DNA from: Microbotryum silenes-acaulis
Taxonomy: Eukaryota > Basidiomycota > Microbotryomycetes > Microbotryales > Microbotryaceae
Assembly (NCBI GenBank): GCA_003665825.1
Contig: QPFY01000007.1
Location: forward strand, 558,001 to 622,000
DNA length: 64,000 nucleotides
Direction of reading: 5' to 3'
Position numbers and translations under genes: made by a program. Positions 1 through 10,434 of this stretch are shown here, piece by piece (position 1 is the first letter of the stretch; each line of letters begins with the position of its first letter). Under the pieces are notes generated by a model. That model saw only the letters and a program-made list of their open reading frames with translations. It was not told the origin of the DNA and made no database searches.

Positions 1-718
1 GCGGGGTAGGCGAAAGGGGGCCGTCAAAGAAGGACGCATCGTTGACGACGTGGCACGCCGACGCCGAGTCTAGCAGAAGGATTTCCGCCGGTGGCCCGAT
101 GTTGATAAACGTAGCAGAAGAAAAGACGGACAGGTGTTGATCCTTGGATGCTTCCTCGGTGGCCACGAACGTGGACGCAGGCGATGATGAGCCTTGGAGT
201 TCCTTCATGGCGTTCTTGAGCTCGAGGTACTTGGCTCGCTTGCGCGATTCCGGACACTTGTCGAGCCAGTGTTTGCCTTGACCACAAGCTGGGCAGTTGC
301 TCGGGGCAGGACCAGAACGATCCCATTTTGAGCGTTTGGTCGGTACGACCGCCTTCGCAACGAGGACCGTCGCTCGATTCGTCCGAGCGTTGAATCCAGC
401 CCAAGAGGGCGGGCATGGCGGCATCGTGAGGACCCAGTCAACGTAATTGTCCTCCGTAAGCTTCGAGTCGTGTGGGAAGACCGGGGGGTTGACTGGGGGG
501 AGTAGCTGACGCATGGAGAGTGCGTCGTCGTCCTGTGCGGGTGCGGGGCGCTGGTTCCTAATCAGCTCGTCGAATTGCTCTTTGGTGAGCGTGACGGAGG
601 TAGCGGAGGCGACGTCGATGGTGTGGATCGACGTTGATGACGGTGGTAGAGGAGGCGTAGATGCCATGTCACCGTGATCGTCGGGGTCGCCCGCCGCTGG
701 TAGGTTCGGTGGGCTCAT
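1..718 (-). CDS. Ty1/copia retrotransposon Gag-Pol, 5' part (truncated by window edge)
   Basis: This is an open reading frame of 239 codons running off the left edge. It contains an exact CCHC zinc knuckle of retroviral-type Gag ([14 protein letters not shown], spacing C-X2-C-X4-H-X4-C, about residue 150). Nearer the edge is the aspartic-protease start of Pol ([15 protein letters not shown] in the active-site position), the copia counterpart of LDSGAS-H. The N-terminal part is acidic and Pro/Ser-rich and includes LTEDNYVDW, which resembles the start of copia Gag. Only about 25 residues separate this from the basic region before the knuckle, so most of the Gag core seems to be missing. The first ATG lies inside the primer-binding site; ATG at 667 is an alternative start. 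Family assignment rests on order and motifs; the integrase and reverse transcriptase would lie outside the window. Confidence 0.8.
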   Translation of the reverse strand, partial: MSPPNLPAAGDPDDHGDMASTPPLPPSSTSIHTIDVASATSVTLTKEQFDELIRNQRPAPAQDDDALSMRQLLPPVNPPVFPHDSKLTEDNYVDWVLTMPPCPPSWAGFNARTNRATVLVAKAVVPTKRSKWDRSGPAPSNCPACGQGKHWLDKCPESRKRAKYLELKNAMKELQGSSSPASTFVATEEASKDQHLSVFSSATFINIGPPAEILLLDSASACHVVNDASFFDGPLSPTP

Positions 719-722
719 AACC
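711..722 (-). promoter_or_regulatory. primer-binding site for half initiator tRNA-Met
   Basis: On the minus strand GGTTATGAGCCC is the exact complement of the anticodon stem-loop GGGCTCATAACC of eukaryotic initiator tRNA-Met. Copia-type elements are known to prime reverse transcription from an initiator tRNA cut in the anticodon loop. The site sits 3 nt after the proposed LTR end and contains the first ATG of the Gag frame. Confidence 0.6.
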
Positions 723-725
723 TTT

Positions 726-844
726 TGGGAACCTGAAGCCGAGGCACGAGATACGTAAGTACGAGAGCCGAAGATGATAGTAAAGATAGTTGGAGAAAGA
801 AGAGAAGCGCTAAGGGAGCGCGCGCGAGGCGACTAATATCAACA
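726..844 (-). mobile_element. candidate 5' LTR of the copia element
   Basis: Read on the minus strand, the segment begins TGTTGATATT and ends TTCCCA, so it has the TG..CA ends expected of an LTR. It lies 3 nt upstream of a primer-binding site and just before the Gag frame. At about 119 bp it is short. The partner LTR is outside the window, so the boundaries cannot be confirmed by comparison. Confidence 0.5.
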
Positions 845-2350
845 ACTAGTAACTAATCATAATCAGGAAGACAAGTGGGATGACACAGCAATATACACTC
901 TGACAGAGGGTGCCTCCAACGTTGCAAACTCGTTGGCTATACACGTAGGCTGTTCAGGTCCTCGATAGCCTATCAGCTTTCCACAACCAGTGTTATAATC
1001 CCTTTTTTCAAGCTGGGCGCGACTTACCAACTCGGCCATGGGGACTTCGCACAGCACGCGCTAGGCGGGGTGTGGTCGTTGAAAGCGTCATGGAACATTG
1101 AATAATCAACAGCATCCATTCCGATGGATTTTGAGGTGGCTGGATGTGCGATGGATCCGGTGGAATTGGATACAAATATGAGCAGGTCGAATATTCGTCG
1201 CCGCTACCCTGATTCGGTTCGGAGCCAGGGCGAAGGTGTTGTGACGCCGTGGACGGAGTGGAACTCCTCGTTCGGCGCAAGCGAGTTGTGCCACTGCTGG
1301 GCCAACGTTCCCGGTTGCCCATCAAAGCCATGCAGGAGACCTCCGCCCAATACTGGTAATATTGACAGATCGAGCATGGTCGACTCTTTGTCGGCGGTGA
1401 GTGAGGATGATGAAGACTGCGCAGCGGCTCCGAAGGGCGGAGGCCTGTCGCAGGCGCAAGCTGGACGCGAAGACTCGGCAGCTGAGCTGATGTTGGCATG
1501 TCGTCGATTTTGCTTCGTGCAGAGAGTTGCCGGTAGGGGGACAAGTTAGGAGGAAGGAAATCTACAAGAACTTTCTCAAACTATATGTCAAGCAGAACAA
1601 TGGTAGATAGGTCATGGAAGCTGTGCCGACGGGTTCGGTCGTGGTGACCTTTTCCGAGTACCATGTAAAGGCCCACCACTAGTTCTATGATCCCCTTACC
1701 AAAGGTAGAGCTCAGGTAGACGTGCTATGCTCTAGATACTGAGAAGTCCCGTAAGTTCGTTGCAGCCCTGCCAGATAGCTCGGCAGATCCGGGCACCGCG
1801 ATCACTCTGCGATCCGCTGCCGTGCGCAGATCTTGGACCAGCCTCGGCTTCCTGATCAGCTGCTTATCTACGATTGAGTTATAGGTGCTGCAAGTGGGAG
1901 GAGATGAGAAGTAGGTACATACCTAGGTAGACACCGACGCTTGGGAACTTTCTTTGTTTAGCGCATAACAGGTAAGACGCGCGAGCGGAAAATGTTGCGA
2001 TCAGAGTGGATCCCGAATCTCTGACTCCCGATCGAACCCACCACTTCGGATACTCTTCTGAGTCTTCTCTCTGTTCCGGCGATGCTTCGAACTTAGCGCA
2101 ATACACACACGTCCACATGCGCAGGATTTGACCTACTGGCGTACCTGGATGCAGGGGACCTGCTCGCCGTGCTCGGACAAGATAGGGGAGTGAGGCAAAG
2201 TCCGTACATTCCTTGTAGAAAATTACGAGAATAATAATTACAGACTTAAGAAAAAAAGAAAAAAAAAGGGATGACACGTGCAGAGGAGCAGATGAACCTG
2301 GCAGTAATCGAATCTGCTCCGGCACCTCATTTCCTGACCGAGGCAGCACG
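845..2350. other. gene-poor interval between copia fragment and IMP dehydrogenase
   Basis: No convincing gene. Opposing open frames between 1000 and 1550 overlap one another and show no recognisable domain. The interval holds a tRNA-Ser-like 5' half near 1018-1046 (minus strand), a TAGGTAC..ACCTAGGTAG inverted motif near 1911-1930, and an A-rich run near 2250-2270 that lies in the 3' flank of IMP dehydrogenase. Confidence 0.5.
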
Positions 2351-4557
2351 CTATGAGAAGAGGCGCTTCTCGAACGAGTGCAGACCGTGAACCCCACCCT
2401 CGACCTGGGCACTCGCAGTGCGCAGCTCGAACCTCAACTCGCCCGAATAAGCACGATCTTGCATCTCGGCGATCGATCGCGTACCCATGTCTTGCAACGA
2501 GTGCTGCAATCCGGCGTGCAGGTAAGGGATGAACTTGCGCAGCGAGCCCTTGTCTTGCACGGCACCGGCGACTCCTTGCGCGACGCGGACGGCGTCTCCT
2601 TCGGAGAAGTAACGGGACGTCGCGGCGTTGTCGATGTCGGCGGTCACCTGGGCTCGCTTGTCCTTGACCGTTCCGGCATCCATGGCGTCGATCGAGCCCA
2701 TACCGCGGTACTTCTTCAACCGCTTGCCCTCATTATAAAAGAACTCTCCGGGTGACTCGGTCGTACCGGCCAAAAGACCGCCCATCATGACGGCCGAGGC
2801 GCCGAGTGCGAGCGCCTTGGCGATGTGACCTACGTTGCTGATACCTCCATCGGCGATGACGGGGACGCCAAACTTGCGCGCGAACTCGGCGACGGCGAAA
2901 ACAGCCGTTCCTTGGGGTCGACCGACGGCCGTCACTTCTTGCGTGATGCAGATGGATCCGGAGCCCATGCCAACTCGCAAACCATCGGCACCGGCGTCGA
3001 TGAGGGCCGCAGCCTGTTCACGTGTGACTACGTTGCCGGCCACGACCTCGAGGTCGGGGAACTCGCCCTTGATCCATCGGATCATCTCGATCTGGTACGA
3101 CGAGTTGCCCTGTGACGAGTCGAGCACGACGACGTCCAACCCGGCCTCGACAAGCAAGCGCAGGCGCTCGCGGTCGGGGCCACGGGTGCCGATGGCGGCG
3201 GCGCAGATGAGCTGCTTGGACTCGGGCTTCTTGGACGCCAAAGGGTAGTCCTTGTTTTTGAGCAGGTCGGATCGCGCGAGCAGAGCGACGAGTCGGCCCT
3301 CGGTGTCGACGATGGGCAACTTGCCCTTCTTAGAGTCGCGCAAGATGGTGTTGGCTTGCTCGAGGGTGACGCCGGACTTGGCGACGACGAGCTCTTCACC
3401 AGTGGTCATGACCGTCGACAGCTTTGCCGAGTTGGGTCGGAACTGGATGTCGCGAGCAGTGACAATGCCGACAAGCTTGCTGTTGAGCTTTCCGGTCTCT
3501 GCAAACGAGGGATGCAGACGCGTTGCCTTTGTTGTGTCAGTGCGTGCTCCGTCAACAATAGGGAAGCGGAGCGCGGTAGGCGTATTGTGTGTTGTCGATG
3601 AGCATCGACGGTGAAGAATCAGTAGAGCCGATCAAGGCGTATTCAATGTTTCCACATGGTTTTTAAATGAGCGATCAAACTCGATTTCGGTAGAACGAAG
3701 GAAATGAATTGGTTGTACATCATTTTTAGGGCGGTTGCTCGACCTGACGTGGCGCCGGGAAGGAAGGGCGATAGGACCCAGGACGGTCTCGATGGGATAT
3801 GCACTCACCGGTGATGGGGATGCCGCAGAATCCGAATCGGTCCTTGATGTCCCAGACGTCAGCGACGGTGTTGTTGGACGAGAGCGCGACGGGGTCGGTG
3901 ATGAAGCCGTTCTCGAACCTTGACGCACGCGAACGCGAGATGTCAGTTCTCGAATTCATGAAAGCTTTTCAGTCAGACGCGCCGAGGGGGTGGGGGACTT
4001 TGACACACTTCTTGACGGCGCGAACCATCTCCGCCTGCATCTGAGGAGGAAGGTTATGGTGGATGACACCCACTCCGCCGAGCAACTGTGCGTTGCGGTA
4101 CGCGGAGAGTCGAGAGGAGTCGGGACGAGAGTGCCGTGGAAAAAATCGCGTCGTTGGGAGAGCCAATAGGGCGGTGCAGGAGTAGATGGCAAGGTCAGTC
4201 ACCATGATCTTGTCGAGGAGCCAAGTCAAGTGCATTTTAATGGAAACTCACAGCCATAGCGATGGCCATCTCGGTCTCGGTGACGGTGTCCATGGGCGAC
4301 GAGAGGAAGGGCGTCTTGAGCACCGTCTTCCTCGTGATACGACTCTCGAGGCTGACCGCATTGGAAGGGAAGTCGATGTGGCCGGGCAGGACGAGGAAAT
4401 CGTTGTAGGTCAGGCCTCCATGCTCTTGCGAGTCCATCAAGGAACGCAGCGAGAGGCCATCGGGCTGCGCGTAGGTTTTGAGGTGCGCCAACGCCTCGGA
4501 AGCGGGCAGCAACGGCGACGAGGAGGAAGAGGAGGAGGAGGAGGAAGCAGTGGCCAT
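2351..4557 (-). CDS. IMD2: inosine-5'-monophosphate dehydrogenase
   Basis: This enzyme oxidises IMP to XMP with NAD+, the committed and rate-limiting step of guanine nucleotide synthesis, in the cytosol. Exons on the minus strand are 4557-4252, 4085-4009, 3918-3809 and 3498-2351. All junctions are GT..AG with consistent phase and give 546 residues, the usual fungal length. Visible features are the N-terminal [13 protein letters not shown] substrate region, [11 protein letters not shown], a CBS pair around residues 120-240, the catalytic loop [11 protein letters not shown] with Cys near residue 348, [13 protein letters not shown], the mobile flap YRGMGS, and the conserved end GGVHGLHS. The start MATASSSS is preferred over in-frame upstream codons because family homology begins shortly after it. 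The last intron is long (310 nt). It is divergent from pyridoxal kinase. Confidence 0.97.
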
Positions 4558-4958
4558 CACGGAGGGAGTTGATACGGGGAGTGGAATTGGGAGGCGAGAG
4601 TAAGAGGCCTTATTAATGAGGCGAGTACCGGGTACGGTGCTGAGGGGGGTGATGACGAAGAGAGTAGAAGTCAGAGCCCAGCCAGCCCCTGCCCGCAAGA
4701 GCCACCATTTCCGACTGGCTGCGAAGGCTCGGCCAAGGCCACGACGGCCCGCTCCCTGCGCCGCGAGGCCCAGCGAGTGTTTTGAGCGACGCGATGCCGA
4801 GGCTTGCGCTTGGACCTCTTTTCCCTTCAGGCGTCTGGCTCGGCTTGAGTCACGCGCGGGTGGGGGCTGCGCGCGTGCTCTTTTCCTCCCGCACACCACT
4901 ACGCTCACCACGCACGGAGAGGTGCGCTACGACGCCTTCCACCTTCCGCGACGCCGCG
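4558..4958. promoter_or_regulatory. divergent promoter region of IMP dehydrogenase and pyridoxal kinase
   Basis: This 401 bp GC-rich interval separates the two start codons of divergently transcribed genes and must hold both promoters. No TATA box was recognised. The IMP dehydrogenase reading frame stays open through it, but without family similarity, so it is treated as non-coding. Confidence 0.6.
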
Positions 4959-6536
4959 ATGGCGTCTTCCTCCGCCAGCACGCCATCGTTGGTTGTGCCC
5001 GAGAAGCGAGTTCTGTCGATACAGTCCCACGTCGTGGCAGGCTATGTTGGTGAGTTCATGCTCCATGGTCGCCGCTTCGTTTTGGCCCCTTCGCAGCCAG
5101 CGGTCGGCGCTAACCCCTTTTTTTTGCCTCGTGTGCGCGCCCTACCTTTGCTCAGGCAACAAATCGGCTAGCTTTCCCCTGCAACTCTTGGGCTGGGAGG
5201 TAGATGCGGCCAACACGGTCGAATTCTCTAACCACACGGTAAGTTTCGGTTGCCATCGCCGTGCAGAGGGCCACGTCGCCCTCGACTTTTCCTCGCCTGG
5301 CGCTCCTGTGCTCTCGCCATTGAACCATTGCCCAGCCAACTAACGCTCTTCTCCCTCTTTTCTTTTCTCTTGCTTGCATACTTTTGCATATACTGCACGG
5401 TCGCCTCTCCGCGCTTTCTCATGAATGCCTTGTCCGTGTGCCCTCGTCGTTTTCCTCGGTCGTCTCGATCACTCAGGGTTCGCGTAATTTCCCTGCCTTG
5501 TTTTTCCAAGTATCAGGGGATGTCACGACTGACTTGTGACTGTTCTCAAAATCATAGGTTACGGCAGATGGGGCGGATCCAAGTTTGACGCCGCTCATCT
5601 CGAGGATGTCATGAGCGCACTCGATGTGAGTTTCTTGAGTCGCCTACGCCCATCCCTGTCAATCTCGCAGAGGCAGCACAAGGTTGCTGACGATAGCACC
5701 ACGCCAACCCCCAGGCCAACGGGCTTCTTCGCCAGTCACATCTGTTGACCGGCTACGTACCCGGTGCCGAGGCGCTGCTCGTTGTCGCTCGCACCGTTGA
5801 CCGATTGCGCTCCATCAACCCCAACCTCGTCTACGTCCTCGACCCCGTCATGGGTGACGACGGTCGCATCTACGTCTCGGAAGCCGTCATCCCCATCTAC
5901 AAGTCGTTAATGCCCAAAGCGACGTGCGCAACGCCCAACTACTTTGAGGCCGAGCTTCTCACCGATGTCAAGATTCTCGGCGCCGCTTCGTTGCGTTTGG
6001 CACTGCGGACCTTCCACGAACGGTATCGCATCCCTAACATCGTCATCTCGGCCGTGTCGTTGCCTCGCGACGAGCTAGCCAAGCTCGGCGTGACTGTCGA
6101 ATCGGCAGCGCCCAACGATCGGCTCTTGCTCTGCTGCGGTTCGACCATGACACCAACCTCGTCGGCTAACGACCCGATCGAATCCATTTCATTCGGCATC
6201 GCCTTCCCCGAGTTGGCCGAACACTACGAAGGTGTCGGCGACGTCTTCTCTTCCCTCGTCTTGGGTCGCTTCCCCAATACCTCTCACCCCCCGCACGCCG
6301 TGTCTCCCCTCGCCTACACTGTCGAATTGGCGATCGCTTCCCTGCAAGGTGTCCTCGCTCGAACGCGTGCCAACGCACTGAGGTTGGCTAAGCATTACCC
6401 CGATGCCATCATCCCCCGCGAAGGGGAAAGTGCCGAAGAGCGTGTGCGACGGCTGAGGATGGTCGAGCTCAAGCTGGTTCAATCCCAGAAGGAACTTCTG
6501 GACCCGCAAGTCATCCACCGCGCCGTTCGACTGTGA
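4959..6536 (+). CDS. BUD16: pyridoxal kinase
   Basis: The product phosphorylates pyridoxal and related vitamers with ATP in the vitamin B6 salvage pathway. Exons are 4959-5049, 5156-5238, 5558-5625 and 5715-6536, about 354 residues. Motifs are the N-terminal [15 protein letters not shown] substrate segment, NTVEFSNHT before the next exon's [14 protein letters not shown] of the ribokinase-like fold, [10 protein letters not shown], and the ATP-site [10 protein letters not shown] carrying the catalytic Asp. Exon 2 ends in phase 0 at ACG followed by GTAAGT, but exon 3 needs one preceding base to restore the conserved HTGYG. The 319 nt intron is therefore out of frame by one nucleotide as written (see findings). 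Everything else closes. Stop TGA at 6534-6536. Confidence 0.93.
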
Positions 6537-7504
6537 CATCGCCGTTCGACTTCGTCCGCCCCTCTGCATCCCTTCCCGCAATTCAACTATCGACTTCTTC
6601 ATCTTTTCTGTTGTGTTCGTATCGACTCGGTTTGTGTCCCGTTAACCTGAGCATTGTTGTCTCTTCATATCTCGGTGAGTTTTCAGCCTCCTTTCCCCTT
6701 CATATCTTTCCTCCTTTCTTCTCTCGTCGGTTGGTGTGTGTGGTCCACTCTTCGCGCGAGATGAGTACTTTATTGTCGCCCCAGTCGTAGTTGGTCCTCC
6801 CTCAACCAGAGGACCATGCCGATTCGACACGCGCTCACTTATTTTAGCCAATAAACCAAAGAGCAACACTGAGGCGAAATTGGACCACATACATTATCCG
6901 ACCATGGAGAAGGAGATGGCACAGCGAGGATGCTCATTTCGGAATGTCGATGACTGACTCCTCACGACCATTCTATCCTTGCGTCTCATTCAGGAACCCT
7001 ACCCCATCTTGGAATCGCCTGGGTTAACAAAGCCCCTCAGTTCTGTTATAGGTAAGCCTCCCCCGCTTTCTCGCATCTACTCCACCTCCGTCTTCATTTT
7101 CGACTACACAGAAGGATATGACGACAAAATATGTTCCATGCTAAAACCGACCCCGGGCCTTTCGAGGTACTTGAGGGGATGTGGAATGAACCGCTTTTAA
7201 GAACGGCCAACGGATCCTATCATATCCAACGCACCTCTCTTGCATCACGACGTATCATCCACTTGACGAAGATTTTGATGGCTGACTGGTCTCGTTGCCT
7301 TTTTGTTCTGAATGCGTTGATTTTCGCACAGATTCGTCTTTGATGCTCTCGACGATTTCTTGTTCGTCTGTACTCTTCACTATTTTACTTGTTTGTCTGT
7401 GACTCGATTGCAATCTGCATCGTACCGACTATCCGAAATCCTAAGCCCTTCAAGTTCAGTGAGAAGCTGGTTCCAATCCAATGATCAGCCCCATCCGCAA
7501 GTCC
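6537..7504. other. convergent intergenic region, no gene seen
   Basis: This 968 bp stretch lies between the 3' ends of pyridoxal kinase (+) and the AGGF1-like gene (-). Short open frames occur but none shows a domain or a coherent splice chain. An AATAAA-type signal sits near 6850. The region probably consists of two 3' untranslated regions. Confidence 0.5.
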
Positions 7505-9112
7505 TCAGGACCTCCCCTCCATCTCCTTCCACCTCTTGCGACTCGCCTCCCTCACATCTTCCCGCCAACCACCTTGTTTGGCATCATGAATGACGACGGG
7601 TTGTAAGAGTGCTTTGAGGGTTCGACTCCCCAAGCCGGACTTTGCGTCCCCATTCAGTACTTTAGGATCGATAAGTTGTCCTAGACCTCGTGGGGTGGCA
7701 TTCGTCGTGGTTGAAGCTGAGGCTGCGGTGGACGTAGACGATCCTGCACCGCCAACTTTAGCGAGCAATTTGGCGCCTTTACTTTCACTTCCGAACGGAT
7801 CGATTGGACGAGTCGTCGAAGAAGCCGAGACGACCGAATGGGCTGCGTTCGCACCTGGCACAGTAAAGAACGGTGCTAAAGTCGAAGTCTTGGTCGCTAC
7901 TTCGCCGGCACCGAGGTTGCGTTCCCTTCTGATCTTGGCGCGGTCGATGAATTGAGTCTCGGCTGGGCGGGTGGAAGATGGGTCGACACCGTCCTTGCCT
8001 TCAATTGGGGTCACAGTCGAGTTCTTCAATCCAGGCCCTATACGATATTGTTCCTTGAGTCCCTTCATACGTTCGCGTCGCTCGAGCTCTTTCTGTTCCT
8101 TCGTCACGGCCGTATAAGGTGTAGGGCCGAGCGAGGTTGGACCGTCAGTTGTGGTAGAAGTGGGTTGGTGGTCCTCGGAAGTGGATAAAGGAATGAGGTT
8201 GGATTCGTCGGTTTTGATGGAGCAGGTCGAGCATGGGAGGGACGCGTGGATGTGGATCGAGAAGGAGGTGGTGCCGATGCGTAAGAGACTGTTGGGATGG
8301 ATCAAGATAGCCCGATGATTGAGTCAGCATCAAGTTGTGAGCGATTGCAATGTGTAGTTGACCTACTCGAGATGATGCAACGTCCTGGGCTCACTCGCCA
8401 CCTTGTCCCGACTGAGCCTGACCCATTCCCCCGTTGAGCTCGTCGCCTTGACGAACGTCCCCTGCGTACTCCCTCCGTCAACGACTTGCCACTCTCCTCC
8501 ATCCCCACCCGCGTCCAAGGGAGTAAAGAAGAGGGTGGCATGAGTCTTGCTGACTTGCAATTCCTTGAGTCGTATGCGCTTGTCGAACGCCTTGTCCCTT
8601 CCTACTTGTACGGGTTCGTCCGGAGGAATGAGGATGACGCGATCCTTTTGCAATACCCCCGATCGGTCGACAACAAGCCTCAGTATGGGAGCTGCTAACT
8701 CGTCGAGGCTGGGGTCGTAGCGATCGTGGGTCCATTTGCCTGCTTCGCGGAGGGGTCCGTCATCGTGTTCGTCGCCCGAGAAAGGCCACACTTGTTCCTC
8801 TGGTACAGCCGGGGCGTAGGACAGTTCGACCGGCGTATCTGGATCATCTCGATCGTAGTAGCTTCTCTTCCCCTTGGCTGTAGCAGACGACGATCCTCCT
8901 GATCTCGCTGACCGAGCATAAGCAGCAGCTGAAGCTCGGACATCGCTCGCCTCCGCCGCGTTCGCCTTCGCCGAGTCGTGCGGCTGCTGATGCCGAGTCG
9001 CGCTCGCATAAACCCATTCACCGTCGGCGCCGATCCGAGCCCATTGCTGCGTCGAGGGATTGTAGTAGAGCGAGTAGGTCGGATCCCAGATCCATTGCGA
9101 CGAGCTCGCCAT
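7505..9112 (-). CDS. AGGF1-like protein with OCRE, FHA and degenerate G-patch
   Basis: Two exons (9112-8367 and 8288-7505; GTAGGT donor, AACAG acceptor) give 509 residues. The N-terminus carries an OCRE-type aromatic motif (WIWDPTYSLYYNP, residues about 7-30). Residues about 150-290 form an FHA phosphothreonine-binding domain: PVQVGRDKAFDKRIRL, SKTHATLFF, VVDGGSTQGTFV, then LLRIGTTSFSIHIH in exon 2. Near residue 415 GAKLLAKVGG followed by a glycine-rich stretch looks like a weakened G-patch. The order OCRE, FHA, G-patch is that of animal AGGF1 and its fungal relatives, which are thought to act in RNA metabolism. The precise role is inference. The C-terminus is basic (SRKRWKEMEGRS). Confidence 0.82.
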
Positions 9113-9453
9113 GCGCTGATCCCGACGGGTCCGAGGCGGCAGAAGCAGAAGCAGAAGCAAGAGCTCGATCGCCGGCTCGAGCGCTTCGAGTCGAGGCCCG
9201 GCCGCGTCGGGCACGCAGGGGCACGCATCGCTCGACCGGCAACCCACCCAAACTCAGGAGGCCACTTTAGGTTCGGGCGAAGAGGAGCAACTTGACGGAC
9301 GCGATAGGGTGACATAGCGTCGTGAGCCGGGACACAGCCTCGCACTTGCCCCCAGTAGGGCGGCTCAACGCCTATTCACTCAGCCCTGATGCCCTTCTCA
9401 CTCGGTCACACGGTGGCGTCCACCTCGACTGCTCCCACCTTGCGCTGAGAAAG
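9113..9453. other. intergenic region between AGGF1-like gene and small membrane protein
   Basis: Divergent intergenic space of 341 bp, GC-rich, presumably holding both promoters. No other feature recognised. Confidence 0.45.
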
Positions 9454-10150
9454 ATGGTGCCGTGAGTTGGCTCCCTCCCCTAGCCGTGGCCGCGCCGGTC
9501 TCACAAGGCGCCCCCTGTCCTACCCCTGTGGGACCCTCCGTTCCGCTGGCCGCGTCTGACGGCCCAGACTAACCAGGCACGTTCCACGTCATCGGCCCAG
9601 GTCCCATACCTCCATCACCTGCTCAACTCGAAGAACCGAACCAAGCGATTCACAATGCGCAGAGACCCAACCCCTCCTTTCCCCAATCACCTCGCCGTTA
9701 TCCCCACCACCACCACCACCACCACCGTTAATCATCCCATTCGAACTGCCACCCTCACCTTCACTCACTCCCGTTGATCATCATCTCATACCCATAACGG
9801 CTTTTTCATCGGCCTCTACAATTCGTCCGCCGAACGACTCGAGATCTTTCTCCCCATTGGACGCTCTCAGCTCCACCGAATCAGACCCCGAATCCCCACT
9901 CGTAGACGAACCGTACTACTACCCACCGGACGACTCCTCATTCGTCTATCTCACATCGCAAAATCGACAGCTCGTCAACGCAAGACGACCCCATCGTTTC
10001 GGATGGCAACGGTTCTTGATCGCGCTGGACCGACTCGATCGTACGCCGACCATGTTGCTCGCGCTCGGATTGTCATTGTGGGCGATCGGTCTCTTCTTTC
10101 TCGCGTACTGTACATGGCTTAAGGGTGGGCGTGAACAAAGAGAGGGGTGA
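9454..10150 (+). CDS. small single-pass membrane protein, unknown function
   Basis: The proposed first exon is only 8 nt (ATGGTGCC, 9454-9461) followed by GTGAGT. The acceptor CTAACCAG opens exon 2 at 9577, which stays open to TGA at 10148-10150, giving 193 residues. The N-terminal two thirds are Pro/Ser/Thr-rich with a run of eight prolines, then an acidic tyrosine-rich patch (DEPYYYPPDD). A basic segment precedes one transmembrane helix near the C-terminus (MLLALGLSLWAIGLFFLAYC, about residues 160-182). The helix near the C-terminus suggests a tail-anchored or type III topology. No family recognised. The start is the weakest part: it depends on a minute exon. Its 3' end faces that of TOM1, 284 bp away. 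Confidence 0.5.
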
Positions 10151-10434
10151 TTCATATCATAAAGGCATACATAGTGTAGTTCTTTCAACGTTGATGCCAG
10201 TGCATGGCCATGACGATTGGTGTAAAAGTGAACGCAGTCTCTCTTCAGTGCATGCGGGGAGAGCATCACGAAACCTAAAGAAAAATCTAGAGAGCTAGCG
10301 GAATCAAACGAGAAGAGAAGAGGGAACACTTCCCGCGGAAAAGAGAAGCAGAGATGAAGGCAAAACCTTAAAAGTCCCGGGCATTTTCGCTTTAAGCTGC
10401 GCGGAGTAAAGAGAAGCGTCGGTCATTCGGTAGG

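Noticed and set aside
1008..1549. Overlapping open frames on both strands
   Set aside because: Neither shows a domain, a coherent splice chain or plausible composition. The region is better explained as non-coding with a tRNA-like fragment.
4558..4911. In-frame N-terminal extension of IMP dehydrogenase by about 118 residues
   Set aside because: The extension has no similarity to the family, and homology begins just after MATASSSS. The stretch is also the only promoter space between two divergent genes.
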